A DNA stretch of 64,000 nucleotides from Mucilaginibacter glaciei (GCF_014773245.1 NZ_JACWMX010000001.1:186001-250000); one strand, 5' to 3'; positions 53,172 through 61,802 are shown, counted from the stretch's first letter. Program-made: numbers and translations. The notes: generated from the letters alone by a model not told the origin.

Positions 53172-53969
53172 ATGGATGTAAATTTACAATTTAAAGGTTT
53201 GTGGGCAGTAGTGTTGGGCGGATCCAGTGGATTTGGTTTCGCTTCCGTTCAAAAACTGGCAAGCCACGGTATGAATATAGCTTTGCTATACCGCGAAATG
53301 TCGGGTGCTGAAAAGGTGTTATTGAATACGCTTTCAACCATCGCTGCTCAAAACAACGTCCAAATTTTACCCTACAATATTAATGCGCTTGACCAGTCAG
53401 GGCGGGACATATTTATTGAGAAATTTTCGTCTATTGCCCAAAGTGGTTCGGTGAAATTGCTTATGCACAGCATTGCTCGGGGTAATTTAAAACCCCTTGC
53501 CGCATTAAATACCTCTGAATTATCTGCAGAAGATATCCAGCTAACCAGTTACGCCATGGCCAACAGCCTGCTTGATTGGACCAGGCTTTTATTAAAACAT
53601 AAATTATTCCATACCGACAGCCGTATAATTGGTTTAACCAGTGAGGGTGCTCATAAATACTGGGATAGTTATGCAGCTATCGCCATTGCAAAGGCATCGT
53701 TAGAAAGCCTGGCAAAATATATGGCGGTGGAGTTTAGCCCAGTTGGTTTAAAAACCAATATAATTCAAGCCGGCGTAACCGAAACACCAGCCCTTAAAAT
53801 GATACCCGGCAGCGAAAAATTGATAGAGAACGGGATCAAAAGAAACCCAATGGGCAGGATGACCAAGCCTAAAGATGTGGCTAATGTTGTTTATCTGCTA
53901 TGTACCGATGAGGCTTTTTGGATAAATGGCTCGCTGATACATGTTGATGGCGGGGAGCATTGCAAATAA
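53172..53969 (+). CDS. Enoyl-ACP reductase-like SDR (FabI/FabL type)
   Basis: A 265-residue short-chain dehydrogenase with GGSSGFGFASV at the cofactor site, the segment LLMHSIARGNLKPL resembling the FabI 'HSIA' motif, and a Tyr-x6-Lys arrangement (YAAIAIAK), the spacing usual for enoyl-ACP reductases rather than FabG (Tyr-x3-Lys). The C terminus is WINGSLIHVDGGEHC. It should saturate enoyl intermediates, which fits a need for saturated alkyl chains of the resorcinol, while the polyene would skip this step. It starts a five-gene plus-strand block. Other SDR activities cannot be excluded. Confidence 0.8.
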   Translation: MDVNLQFKGLWAVVLGGSSGFGFASVQKLASHGMNIALLYREMSGAEKVLLNTLSTIAAQNNVQILPYNINALDQSGRDIFIEKFSSIAQSGSVKLLMHSIARGNLKPLAALNTSELSAEDIQLTSYAMANSLLDWTRLLLKHKLFHTDSRIIGLTSEGAHKYWDSYAAIAIAKASLESLAKYMAVEFSPVGLKTNIIQAGVTETPALKMIPGSEKLIENGIKRNPMGRMTKPKDVANVVYLLCTDEAFWINGSLIHVDGGEHCK

Positions 53970-53989
53970 TTTATACTTAAAAAGTACAC

Positions 53990-54451
53990 ATGACCAATCA
54001 TATATTAAACCATCTCCCATATAAATCGTCTTTCCGTTTTGTAGATCACATTGCATCGCTGAGCGAAGACGGGGTGAAAGGGGAATATACTTTAAAGCCA
54101 GATTCGTTTTTTTATGAGGATCATTTTGAAAATAACCCGGTTACGCCGGGAGTGATTATTACAGAAATTATGGCCCAAATTGGTTTAGTAGTATTAGGTA
54201 TGTTTTTAATGCTGAAGGAAACCGACCATTTGCCGGAAGAAGAAGGTACAATGTACCCATTGCTTACCTCAACCGATGTATCATTTTATAAAATGGTATT
54301 GCCGGGGCAAAAAGTTACAGTGATTTCTAAAAAGGAATACTTCAGGTTTGGTAAATTGAAGTGCTATGTAGAAATGCTGGATAGCGATAATGAATTGGTA
54401 GCCAGGGGCATGTTTTCGGGTATTATAAAAAAAATAGCGATCAAAAAATGA
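53990..54451 (+). CDS. 3-hydroxyacyl-ACP dehydratase (FabZ-like)
   Basis: A 153-residue hotdog protein. NHLPYKSSFRFVDHIASL is the FabZ-type start, and YEDHFENNPVTPGVIITEIM holds the catalytic region, with the histidine in DHF and a glutamate in the active-site helix. It may serve the alkyl-chain branch with the neighbouring reductase and synthase. Its stop overlaps the next start by four bases. Confidence 0.88.
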   Translation: MTNHILNHLPYKSSFRFVDHIASLSEDGVKGEYTLKPDSFFYEDHFENNPVTPGVIITEIMAQIGLVVLGMFLMLKETDHLPEEEGTMYPLLTSTDVSFYKMVLPGQKVTVISKKEYFRFGKLKCYVEMLDSDNELVARGMFSGIIKKIAIKK

Positions 54452-55716
54452 GCAATCGTGTAGTTGTTACCGGCTTAGGGGTTGTATCGCCAAACGGGGT
54501 GGGTATAAGCGCCTTTTTAGATGCGATACAAAAAGGTGTATCGGGCATAAAATTTATTCCGCACTACAGAGATTTGAACTTTAGTTGCCAGGTAGCCGGC
54601 ATGCCCGCCTTTGAATGGGAAAGCCTCAAAAACTATATATCAGAAGTCACTTTCCACGGGTTGAAGGGTACAAACATAGGTTACGGACTGGCTGCCGCTA
54701 TGGATGCCTGGAAAGACTCTGGAATGGCCTACGATACCGACGAACCCCGCTGGGAAACCGGTTGTGTTTTTGGTAATAGTATTGCAGATACCGAGGCCAT
54801 GAAAAACGTAATTAGCAAGGTAGACAATAAAGAAGCCCGCAAGTTGGGGTCGCGCGTGGTAGAACAGGCCATGAACAGTGGCGTAACATCTTACATATCG
54901 GGCAGGCTGGGGTTGGGTAATAAAGTCATAACCAATTCGGCAGCTTGCGCTACTGGTACGCAGGCCATTTTAATGGGCTATGAATACATTAAGCACGGCT
55001 ACGCCAAACGGATGCTGGTAGGCAGTGCAGAGCATGTAGATACCTATGTGTTTGGTGCATTTGACAGCATGCGGGTGCTATCCCGCAAGTTTAATGATGA
55101 GCCCGAAAGAGCGTCAAGGCCATTGAGCATTACTGCAGGCGGCTTTGTGCCAGGATCAGGAGCAGGAGCTTTGGTGTTGGAAGACTTGGATTTTGCCTTA
55201 GCACGCAATGCCCATATTTATGCTGAGGTACTGGGCGGATCGAGCAACTCGGGCGGGCAAAGGCAGGGCGGCACCATGACGGCCGCCAACTCTACCGGGG
55301 TAAAAAGATGTGTGAACGAGGCAATGGAACGCGCCGGGATAACCGGTAACGATATTGATCTGGTAAGCGGCCATTTAACCGCGACAAACGCCGACAGGCA
55401 AGAAATTGTAAACTGGACAGAGGCATTGGGCAGGGCGGGAGACGATTTCCCATTAACCAACTCTTTAAAATCAATGATAGGGCACTCGTTAAGCGCGGCA
55501 GGTTCAATAGAAACGGTAGCTTCGATATTGCAAATTGTACATGGGTTTGTTCATCCTAACATTAATCTGGAGGATCCGAATCCCGAAATTGCCGATTTGA
55601 TAAATTTAGAACGGTTACCCGTAAAAATGATAAAAAAAGAAGTTAACATTGTAGCAAAAGCAAATTTTGGTTTTGGAGATGTAAACTCCTGTTTAATACT
55701 AAGTAAATACAAGTAA
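54448..55716 (+). CDS. Beta-ketoacyl-ACP synthase II (FabF-like), third complete copy
   Basis: A 422-residue KAS II enzyme beginning RVVVTGLGVVSPNG. Active residues are Cys167 in NSAACATGTQAI, His in VSGHLTATNADRQE (normally HGTxT, here GHLTAT, an altered loop but with histidine kept), and SMIGHSLSAAGSIE. The C terminus is KANFGFGDVNSCLIL. It is the only ketosynthase of the third block and is coupled to the dehydratase before it and, 6 bp later, to a dedicated carrier protein. Confidence 0.9.
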   Translation: MSNRVVVTGLGVVSPNGVGISAFLDAIQKGVSGIKFIPHYRDLNFSCQVAGMPAFEWESLKNYISEVTFHGLKGTNIGYGLAAAMDAWKDSGMAYDTDEPRWETGCVFGNSIADTEAMKNVISKVDNKEARKLGSRVVEQAMNSGVTSYISGRLGLGNKVITNSAACATGTQAILMGYEYIKHGYAKRMLVGSAEHVDTYVFGAFDSMRVLSRKFNDEPERASRPLSITAGGFVPGSGAGALVLEDLDFALARNAHIYAEVLGGSSNSGGQRQGGTMTAANSTGVKRCVNEAMERAGITGNDIDLVSGHLTATNADRQEIVNWTEALGRAGDDFPLTNSLKSMIGHSLSAAGSIETVASILQIVHGFVHPNINLEDPNPEIADLINLERLPVKMIKKEVNIVAKANFGFGDVNSCLILSKYK

Positions 55717-55722
55717 TATAAA

Positions 55723-55980
55723 ATGACGAGAGAAGAAATATTAGCTGAACTTAAAAAGGTTATTGCACCTTATACAACAAATAAAGAAATGCTGGCAGGT
55801 ATTGATGAACGTACCGACCTGATCAAAGATCTGAAAATAAATTCGGCCAATTTGGTTGATATTATAATTGATGCCGAGGCTAAGTATGATATCGAAATCG
55901 ATTACGACTCGGCCGATAAGATGGTTAATGTGGGCAACTGTATTGATGTGATAAGCGAAAAGCTTACAGAAAAAAAATGA
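55723..55980 (+). CDS. Acyl carrier protein, pigment cluster (second copy)
   Basis: An 85-residue carrier protein with Ser41 in LKINSANLVDIIID as the phosphopantetheine site; the usual DSL is replaced by NSA, a divergent but recognisable motif. It overlaps the following transferase gene by four bases, suggesting that this transferase modifies it. With the SDR, dehydratase and synthase of the same block it would form a small, separate chain-building set. Confidence 0.88.
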   Translation: MTREEILAELKKVIAPYTTNKEMLAGIDERTDLIKDLKINSANLVDIIIDAEAKYDIEIDYDSADKMVNVGNCIDVISEKLTEKK

Positions 55981-56624
55981 TAAGCGCCGGCAATGATATT
56001 GTATCTTTTGCTGAAATCAACCCTGTTAGAACAACACAGCCGGCCTTTTATAAAAAATTCCTAACCGATATTGAGGTAAGCCAATATCAAAAGCTACCGG
56101 GCAAATTAATTTCATTTGAACACTATGTTTGGCTGCTTTGGTCGGCAAAGGAAGCATCGTTTAAACATCTGCAAAGGTTTCATCCCCCGTTAGTTTTTTC
56201 TCCCTTAAAGTTTGTGGTTACCGTTGACCGCGCTCAAAAAGTTGACACCCTACTTGATCCCGATGACATCCAACCCGATACCGAATACATCTGCTACGGG
56301 CAGATAATTGCAGCAGGGGCCGAATTATCTTTCGAATCATTCCTTTGCTCCGAATATGTGCACACGGTTATTTGTGATTCAATGGCCGCCGGGAAAAGTC
56401 ATCAGGGTGTCAGACGTATTGCAGATCCTTCGCCACAACATCAGTCGGAAAAGGTTAGGGAATTTTGCTTAGAAAAATTGAGCCGGGTCAAATTTGAAGG
56501 TAAGTTTGATTTCATAAAATCTGAACACGGCGTACCGTCAATAAGTGATGTTCAATCCGGGCTTACCTATCCGGTTTCATTTTCACACCATGGGCAATTT
56601 GTTGCATACTCGTTTAAAATGTAA
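55977..56624 (+). CDS. 4'-phosphopantetheinyl transferase superfamily protein
   Basis: A 215-residue Sfp-like transferase. GNDIVSFAEI near the N terminus resembles the G(I/V)D motif, and WLLWSAKEASFKHLQR is the W(S/C)xKEAxxK motif with metal-binding glutamate. The C-terminal half (FDFIKSEHGVPSISD) fits a second half-domain. It installs phosphopantetheine on carrier proteins, most likely the adjacent one, with which it is translationally coupled. It ends the pigment cluster. With AcpS at the other end, the cluster carries two different transferases. Confidence 0.85.
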   Translation: MISAGNDIVSFAEINPVRTTQPAFYKKFLTDIEVSQYQKLPGKLISFEHYVWLLWSAKEASFKHLQRFHPPLVFSPLKFVVTVDRAQKVDTLLDPDDIQPDTEYICYGQIIAAGAELSFESFLCSEYVHTVICDSMAAGKSHQGVRRIADPSPQHQSEKVREFCLEKLSRVKFEGKFDFIKSEHGVPSISDVQSGLTYPVSFSHHGQFVAYSFKM

Positions 56625-57070
56625 ACGGTTGTATTTTTACCGCCACATCCTCATTATGCAAAAAATACAGGTTATGTTTAAGTGGTATTTAGCGATCTAT
56701 CTTGTTTAAGGGGTGCACCAGATATGGCTTTAATCATTTATTCACAACGCATAAGAATACTTATGAAAATATGGGTATTTTGTTATTTAAATTAAATGGT
56801 GATTGTGACCCATTAAGAGGAATATTACTGTAAAGACCGTTTATTTTATGGCAAAGTATTTTAATATTCTTTGTCCCCATTTTGTCCCTTCGAATATTGC
56901 AGAAGCTATATTGCTGAATATTTGTACTTTAGAAATATGAAACCATTTGCTAATTAGCTATTAACGCCACATTTTTTCACCCTTAGATATTGTGGCATGA
57001 GTTTAGACAAATATTAATCATGATATTTGGGCAACTAAATGTTATAAGATTTCGTAGGTAAATATATAAT
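56625..57070 (+). other. 446-bp intergenic region with direct repeat
   Basis: No gene is seen. TTTGTCCC occurs twice, at 56870-56877 and 56881-56888, 11 bp apart, i.e. one helical turn, which could be a binding site for a regulator of the following sugar transferase gene. A -7-like AATATTTG near 56920 has one mismatch to TAnnTTTG. Base composition is AT-rich. The length suggests a complex promoter. Confidence 0.4.
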
Positions 57071-57820
57071 ATGGGTAACAACTATTACAGCAACGATAAT
57101 TTATTTGATATTAGCAACGTAAGCAATCAATCTTACATAGATAGTATTGGGCAAAATTCTACTGCCAAATGGATCAGGAAAAATAAGATAACCGTAGATC
57201 CTTTAATTTCTTCTCCTCTTTTTAAGAAAAGGTTTAAATTTTTAAAACGTACGGTAGATGTACTTGCTTCATTAACAGTTATCATCTTTATACTCTTGTG
57301 GTTACTTCCAATCCTTGCATTATTAGTTGTTTTAGATTCAAAGGGGCCGGTATTTTTCGTTCAAAAACGTAATAAACAAGGTTCAAAATTATTTCACTGC
57401 ATTAAGATCCGTACTATGGTCATCAATGATGAATCTGATAAAGTTGCAGCGGTTGTTAACGATTTGCGTATAACACGTTTAGGCAGGTTTTTAAGGATAA
57501 GCCATATTGACGAACTGCCCCAGTTCTTTAACGTCTTAATCGGCGATATGTCTATGGTAGGCCCAAGGCCACATATGTTGGTAGAGAATGTGAGATTTAA
57601 TGAAATGTTTAGTTATTATAACGACAGGCATTACGTAAAACCCGGCATTACGGGTTTAGCGCAATCGTACGGTTTTCACGGCGCTATAAATGATTTGAAT
57701 ATTATCGACAAAAAGACTGAATTTGATATTTACTACATCAAAAATTGGTCGGTTATGATGGATATAAAGATTGTAGCGCGGACAGTACTCAACACCCTTA
57801 AAAAGATAGCAGGAAGATAA
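57071..57820 (+). CDS. Bacterial sugar transferase (undecaprenyl-phosphate glycosyl-1-phosphate transferase type)
   Basis: A 249-residue membrane-associated transferase that would start exopolysaccharide or O-unit synthesis by putting a sugar phosphate on the lipid carrier. One hydrophobic segment (LTVIIFILLWLLPILALLVV, about 75-97) and the catalytic PF02397 domain: KRTVDVLAS, FFVQKRNKQGSKLFHCIKIRTM, LRISHIDELPQFFNVLIGDM and MVGPRPHM, then YVKPGITGLAQSYG. It lacks the extra membrane segments of WcaJ, so it is the short form. The first 55 residues are polar and unassigned. Closed by the hairpin at 57843-57878. Confidence 0.92.
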   Translation: MGNNYYSNDNLFDISNVSNQSYIDSIGQNSTAKWIRKNKITVDPLISSPLFKKRFKFLKRTVDVLASLTVIIFILLWLLPILALLVVLDSKGPVFFVQKRNKQGSKLFHCIKIRTMVINDESDKVAAVVNDLRITRLGRFLRISHIDELPQFFNVLIGDMSMVGPRPHMLVENVRFNEMFSYYNDRHYVKPGITGLAQSYGFHGAINDLNIIDKKTEFDIYYIKNWSVMMDIKIVARTVLNTLKKIAGR

Positions 57821-57842
57821 AAACGTTTATATAGATAATAAT

Positions 57843-57878
57843 AAAACCGGTGTAGCCTAAAGGTTGCCCCGGTTTTTT
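57843..57878 (+). terminator. Rho-independent terminator after the sugar transferase gene
   Basis: AAAACCGG (57843-57850) pairs with CCGGTTTT (57869-57876), with an inner GCC/GGT stem around a TAAA loop, followed by a T run. The T run also forms part of a TAACTTTG sequence (57878-57885) that is a perfect -7 match just before the next gene. Confidence 0.85.
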
Positions 57879-57889
57879 AACTTTGTTCC

Positions 57890-58762
57890 GTGCCTGCTCC
57901 AAAAAAATCACCATCGGGAATAAAAAAAGCTATAAGAAAGCGGTCGGTAGCCAGCAGGAAAAAACCAGCTAAGAATACCCTTTGGTGGAAGGTGGTTTTA
58001 GCCGGTATACTGCTCGTAATATTGTCGCCATTTTATTATGGCTACGTGCTTAAAACCTTTTCCTCAACCTGGCGATGGATAATGGATGCCGGCGAAAATC
58101 CGCATTACCGCACCTACAAAAGTTTTGGGATCCGTATCCCATCCGGATATAAAAAACACGGTATCGACGTTTCATACGCGCAGGGTAAAATTGACTGGAA
58201 AAAAGTTGCCGCGATGGAAGAGGACAGCGTGCGTATCAGCTTTGCATTTATAAAGGCAACCGAAGGGTTGTTAAAGGTAGACCCATACTTTAAGCGTAAT
58301 TGGCGCGAAGCGCCCAAGGCCGGTATTGTATGTGGTGCCTACCATTTTTTACGCCCCGCAAAAAGCGGGGCATGGCAGGCGCGGTTTTTTCTGCAAAATG
58401 TAAAGATGGAAAGTGGCGACTTACCCGCGGTAGTAGACATTGAAAGATTGGACGGTACAGCACCGGCTGCAATGCGTAAAGAGCTGATGGCTTTCCTGAA
58501 AACTGTTTCGGCTAAAACCGGGGTTAAGCCTATAATTTATACAGGTATCAGCTTTTATAACGATTATTTATCAGGCTATTTTGACGATTATCCGCTTTGG
58601 ATTGCGCATTATTACCAACCAAGCTTACAAATTGACGGTAATGGGCGACTTAACTTTTGGCAACATTCAGATATTGGGAAGGTAAACGGAATAGCACATG
58701 TAGTTGATTTTGATGTCTTTAAAGGAGACAGTACAACGTTTCAAAACCTGTTGGTGCGTTAA
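57890..58762 (+). CDS. GH25 lysozyme with N-terminal membrane anchor
   Basis: A 290-residue protein that would cleave peptidoglycan glycan strands. A basic N terminus and one membrane segment (VVLAGILLVILSPFYYGYVL, about 34-54) precede the GH25 domain: HGIDVSYAQGKIDW, ISFAFIKATEG, CGAYHFLRP and the catalytic VVDIERLDG, then PIIYTGISFYNDYL and LWIAHYYQP. It appears to be anchored facing the periplasm. The start is a GTG at 57890; no ATG gives the anchor. A -7-like TAACTTTG ends only 5 bp upstream, so a leaderless mRNA is possible. Confidence 0.92.
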   Translation: MPAPKKSPSGIKKAIRKRSVASRKKPAKNTLWWKVVLAGILLVILSPFYYGYVLKTFSSTWRWIMDAGENPHYRTYKSFGIRIPSGYKKHGIDVSYAQGKIDWKKVAAMEEDSVRISFAFIKATEGLLKVDPYFKRNWREAPKAGIVCGAYHFLRPAKSGAWQARFFLQNVKMESGDLPAVVDIERLDGTAPAAMRKELMAFLKTVSAKTGVKPIIYTGISFYNDYLSGYFDDYPLWIAHYYQPSLQIDGNGRLNFWQHSDIGKVNGIAHVVDFDVFKGDSTTFQNLLVR

Positions 58763-58805
58763 CAATAAATATAAATAATTTACAAAGCAACTACATTTCT
58801 TTTCT

Positions 58806-58813
58806 TATTTTTG
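58806..58813 (+). promoter_or_regulatory. Candidate -7 element upstream of the sigma factor gene (TATTTTTG)
   Basis: A perfect TAnnTTTG match about 190 bp before the sigma factor ATG. No good TTTG is found at the expected -33 distance. If used it would give a leader of about 185 nt. Confidence 0.4.
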
Positions 58814-59004
58814 TGCATCAATAAAAACAACATATTACGCGTAGTTATTTTAGCTAAACAGTTAAAACATAATCCGTACATAACGCTTTCAAATAAAGCA
58901 TCTTTTATTAATACGCAGTTTTTACCAGGCCTTATTTAACACGCATACTTTTTTGTCCAATTAATTGTTTTTAATTGGCAGCGAGCTTAATTTTTTTCAT
59001 ATAC

Positions 59005-59862
59005 ATGAGACAACTAAAAATATCCCAATCCATTACCAACCGCGAATCACAATCGTTAGATAAATATTTAACCGAGATAGGGAAGGTAGACCTGATCACA
59101 GCACAGGAAGAGGTTATCCTGGCGCAAAAGATACGTGAAGGGGATCAGGCTGCATTGGAACGTTTAACAAAAACTAACCTACGTTTTGTGGTTTCGGTTG
59201 CTAAACAGTACCAAAACCAAGGTCTTACCCTTGGCGATTTGATCAATGAAGGCAACCTCGGGCTGATCAAAGCAGCTAAACGTTTTGATGAAACCAAAGG
59301 ATTTAAATTCATTTCGTATGCTGTTTGGTGGATTCGCCAGTCTATACTTTCTGCCGTTGCAGAGCAATCACGTATTGTACGTTTACCGCTTAACCAAATA
59401 GGTTCATTAAGTAAAATACATAAGGCTGCATCAAAGTTGGAGCAAATGTATGAGCGCCAGCCTACTCCGGAGGAGTTAGCCGAAGATCTGGAAACTACTA
59501 CAGATAAAATTGCCGACTCGTTATCAAACGCGGGCCGCCAGGTTTCTGTTGATGCGCCATTTATTACCGGCGAAGAGAATACTTTGTTAGATGTACTCCA
59601 AAGCAGCGATGCCGGTACGGATAACGACCTGATGATCGATTCACTTACCCAGGAGATCAAACGCTCGTTAGGTATTTTAGCCGAGCGCGACCGCGAGGTT
59701 ATCGTATTGTTTTTTGGTTTAAATAACAATGCAGCACACTCTTTAGAAGAGATAGGCGAAAAATATAGCCTGACACGTGAGCGTGTACGCCAGATAAAAG
59801 ATAAGGCTTTGATGCGTTTACGCCAAAATTCAAGAGCTAATCTTTTACAATCGTATTTGTAA
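59005..59862 (+). CDS. rpoD: Primary RNA polymerase sigma factor (RpoD/SigA, Bacteroidota type)
   Basis: A 286-residue sigma-70 factor from the ATG at 59005 ([16 protein letters not shown]); an upstream frame extension to 58975 starts at a TTG and is not convincing. Regions present: 1.2 ([19 protein letters not shown]), 2 ([46 protein letters not shown]), 3 and 4.2 ([20 protein letters not shown]). Region 1.1 is absent, as is usual for the Bacteroidota primary sigma factor, which reads TTTG/TAnnTTTG promoters. It directs housekeeping transcription. It is transcribed alone with an intrinsic terminator after it. Confidence 0.96.
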   Translation: MRQLKISQSITNRESQSLDKYLTEIGKVDLITAQEEVILAQKIREGDQAALERLTKTNLRFVVSVAKQYQNQGLTLGDLINEGNLGLIKAAKRFDETKGFKFISYAVWWIRQSILSAVAEQSRIVRLPLNQIGSLSKIHKAASKLEQMYERQPTPEELAEDLETTTDKIADSLSNAGRQVSVDAPFITGEENTLLDVLQSSDAGTDNDLMIDSLTQEIKRSLGILAERDREVIVLFFGLNNNAAHSLEEIGEKYSLTRERVRQIKDKALMRLRQNSRANLLQSYL

Positions 59863-59913
59863 AAAAAGGTATAGAAAAAGATTTAATTATCTTTACAACC
59901 TCTAAATATATTT

Positions 59914-59944
59914 AAAAGCCACCGGTAAACGTTGGCTTTTTTTT
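59914..59944. terminator. Rho-independent terminator after the sigma factor gene
   Basis: AAAAGCCA (59914-59921) pairs with TGGCTTTT (59933-59940) around an 11-base loop, and is followed by TTTT. It lies between the convergent sigma factor and small protein genes and may serve both. Confidence 0.8.
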
Positions 59945-59945
59945 A

Positions 59946-60275
59946 TTATTCGGCCTGGTCATCTTTCGCCAGGTATTTATAGTGGAGTTGTTTTAAAGTA
60001 TCTTCAGATTCCTTATCTGTTGAGTAACCGTAGCCCGTTACCAAAATCCCCTTTTGCCCTGCAGGCGATGCCAGTGCATAAACGGTAGCTTCATCTGCCG
60101 GGTCTGACGGGCCTTCGTAACGGTACTGATCAACAATATCAAAATCTGACGCCGGGTAGGCCAGTTGTCCCACCTTCAATTGGTTTTCTGAAAGGTTAAA
60201 ATCTAAATTGAAGCCCTGTTCTTTCAACTTATTAATAGCTTCGGTAACGGTTGCGTAATGGAATTTTTGTTTCAT
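59946..60275 (-). CDS. Small conserved protein of unknown function
   Basis: A 109-residue soluble, acidic protein beginning MKQKFHYATVTEAINKLKEQ, with a middle ASDFDIVDQYRYEGPSDPADE and VYALASPAGQKGILVTGYG. I recall it as a widespread Bacteroidota family that databases sometimes label as phosphoribosylpyrophosphate synthetase; the protein is far too short for that enzyme and has none of its motifs, so I leave the function open. Single gene, convergent with the sigma factor gene. Confidence 0.75.
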   Translation of the reverse strand: MKQKFHYATVTEAINKLKEQGFNLDFNLSENQLKVGQLAYPASDFDIVDQYRYEGPSDPADEATVYALASPAGQKGILVTGYGYSTDKESEDTLKQLHYKYLAKDDQAE

Positions 60276-60410
60276 GATAGATTTTGGTTAAAGACTAATA
60301 ACGTAGTTACGCACAGTATTGTTTCCTAAAATTGCAAGCTGTCCTGTTGAATTGACATAGCCTTACGGAGAACGCTTTTTTGTTTAAATTTGACTTGTAG
60401 TTAAAGCATT

Positions 60411-60629
60411 ATGCAGGAAAAAAAGAGTCGACCAGGATTAGACGAGGCAGAAATTGCGCATTTGAAAGAGGGACTAAAACGCACCTACACCGAACGGTTT
60501 TTAATGTGCACCCGCCTGTACAAAATACAGCAAACTATGCAAAGGGCTACGATTACGCATAAACCATTTATAACCAATAACTATTCAAATTCTTCATCTT
60601 CTTCCTCATCCTCTTCTTCAGGTACGTAG
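60411..60629 (+). CDS. Small basic protein of unknown function, antisense overlap
   Basis: A 72-residue open frame beginning MQEKKSRPGLDEAEIAHLKE. The middle (RTYTERFLMCTRLYKIQQTM) looks like a real conserved segment of small Bacteroidota proteins, and its ATG stands about 130 bp from the divergent neighbour's start. The C-terminal poly-serine tail is the reverse side of the acid-rich tail of the minus-strand gene at 60581-60841, overlapping by 49 bases. The last residues may therefore be fortuitous. Confidence 0.5.
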   Translation: MQEKKSRPGLDEAEIAHLKEGLKRTYTERFLMCTRLYKIQQTMQRATITHKPFITNNYSNSSSSSSSSSSGT

Positions 60630-60841
60630 GCGGTAATAGCTTGCCCTATTTTGTCAACTTCAGGGTCGTTATCAAACATGGGCGTTTCAGTTTCAGGGTT
60701 CAACTTCAACCAAACATTGTCCGTGTCTTTTTCTATTTTTCCGAATTCCACTCCGGCCTTAAAAATGGTATAAACGTTTTCTTCTTCAGGGAACACAGAG
60801 TAAACTACTCCATTTACCAATATGTCAAATGGGTCTTGCAT
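60581..60841 (-). CDS. Small acidic protein of unknown function
   Basis: An 86-residue protein with a domain of about 70 residues (FDILVNGVVYSVFPEEENVY, then WLKLNPETETPMFDND) and a very acidic C terminus made almost only of Glu and Asp. It is soluble. The 3' end overlaps the plus-strand gene at 60411-60629. I do not recognise a family with certainty, but the beta-rich core looks like a real conserved small protein. Confidence 0.62.
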   Translation of the reverse strand: MQDPFDILVNGVVYSVFPEEENVYTIFKAGVEFGKIEKDTDNVWLKLNPETETPMFDNDPEVDKIGQAITAYVPEEEDEEEDEEFE

Positions 60842-60910
60842 GATTTTAGATGTATTGTAAAACGGCGCAATTTACCGATTTTACATAATCCTGCAGCAAA
60901 TCCCCGGCAA

Positions 60911-61711
60911 TTATATTTGCGAATAGGCTGTCGGTATTAACAGCGTTGATGTTATCTTGTTCACCAATAAAGCATCTGAATAAGCCGGTACGGTGCTGAT
61001 CTTTTTCCATTGTGCATCGCCAACAAAGGCCTTCCAATGGGCGTCCTTAGCGGCCAAGTCATCAAATGTTATCATGTAAGTAAGGTTTGGGCGCAGCGGG
61101 CCAATGATAGTTTCGCCCCAAAAAACGGGTTTGAAGCCTAGGCGTTTAAAAATGTCTATCTCTCCCTGGTCATTAAACATCTCAATCTTCTTTTTACCCG
61201 CGGCTTCGCTGGCGCTTTGGTATTGGCGCAATTCAAAGATTCGGTCTTTCTTTTCGGGAGTAGCTAATATTGGGCTATGCTTAAAGGCTTTCATTAACGA
61301 ACTTTCTATCCGCTCATAAGCAGGGGCAGATACAGGCGCGTTTAGATAAGCGGCGGCATCTTTTTGGTACAGCGCGTCTGCTTCCAGTTTGCCTGCTATA
61401 TGGTCTACCTGGTCAAGACTGGTGTAAGTTATCAACGTGTACATGCGTGTTTGTCCCTCGGGCTTCATCTCGGTAAACACACCTATGTTTTTTAGCCCGG
61501 CACGGTTAAGTGCCGGTATAGCAGCATTGTTTAAATAATCCTCAACAAGTTTTTGCTGGATATCATTTTTTAAGCTGTAAACCTTTAGCTCATAATAGTC
61601 GGTGTGGGTGGGTGCTGATATATTTGTTGGCATAGCATTAGTAATGGCCGGTATGATAGCGACGGCGGCGCTTCCTATAATTGATGATCTTACAAATGAA
61701 CGTCTTTTCAT
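60911..61711 (-). CDS. NIPSNAP-family protein with signal peptide
   Basis: A 266-residue protein with a signal-like N terminus (MKRRSFVRSSIIGSAAVAII, a twin-arginine-like RR) and two NIPSNAP-type domains: YYELKVYSLKNDIQQKLVED with YTLITYTSLDQVDHI, and IFELRQYQSASEAAGKKKIE with FWGETIIGPLRPNLTYMITF. NIPSNAP domains are ferredoxin-like, dimeric folds of uncertain function; in bacteria such proteins often stand near glycan or sugar genes. It is divergent from the Crp/Fnr regulator, with 91 bp between, so regulation by it is possible. Confidence 0.88.
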   Translation of the reverse strand: MKRRSFVRSSIIGSAAVAIIPAITNAMPTNISAPTHTDYYELKVYSLKNDIQQKLVEDYLNNAAIPALNRAGLKNIGVFTEMKPEGQTRMYTLITYTSLDQVDHIAGKLEADALYQKDAAAYLNAPVSAPAYERIESSLMKAFKHSPILATPEKKDRIFELRQYQSASEAAGKKKIEMFNDQGEIDIFKRLGFKPVFWGETIIGPLRPNLTYMITFDDLAAKDAHWKAFVGDAQWKKISTVPAYSDALLVNKITSTLLIPTAYSQI

Positions 61712-61802
61712 TATCTTAGTTTTAATTGGATAGCTAATATAGTAATTGGCCGGTACTTATTTTTACAGCATCAAATTTATATAATTGTACTAACAATCGC
61801 CT

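Noticed and set aside
56625-57070. Possible short gene or RNA in the 446-bp gap
   Set aside because: No open frame with protein-like composition and no recognisable RNA fold; only a short direct repeat stands out.
59145-59729. 194-residue minus-strand open frame inside the sigma factor gene
   Set aside because: Antisense to conserved sigma regions 2 and 3; such long shadows are common opposite these genes.
60846-61037. Short minus-strand open frame overlapping the NIPSNAP gene end
   Set aside because: Shifted frame over the 3' end of the NIPSNAP gene, with low-complexity composition and no independent start region.
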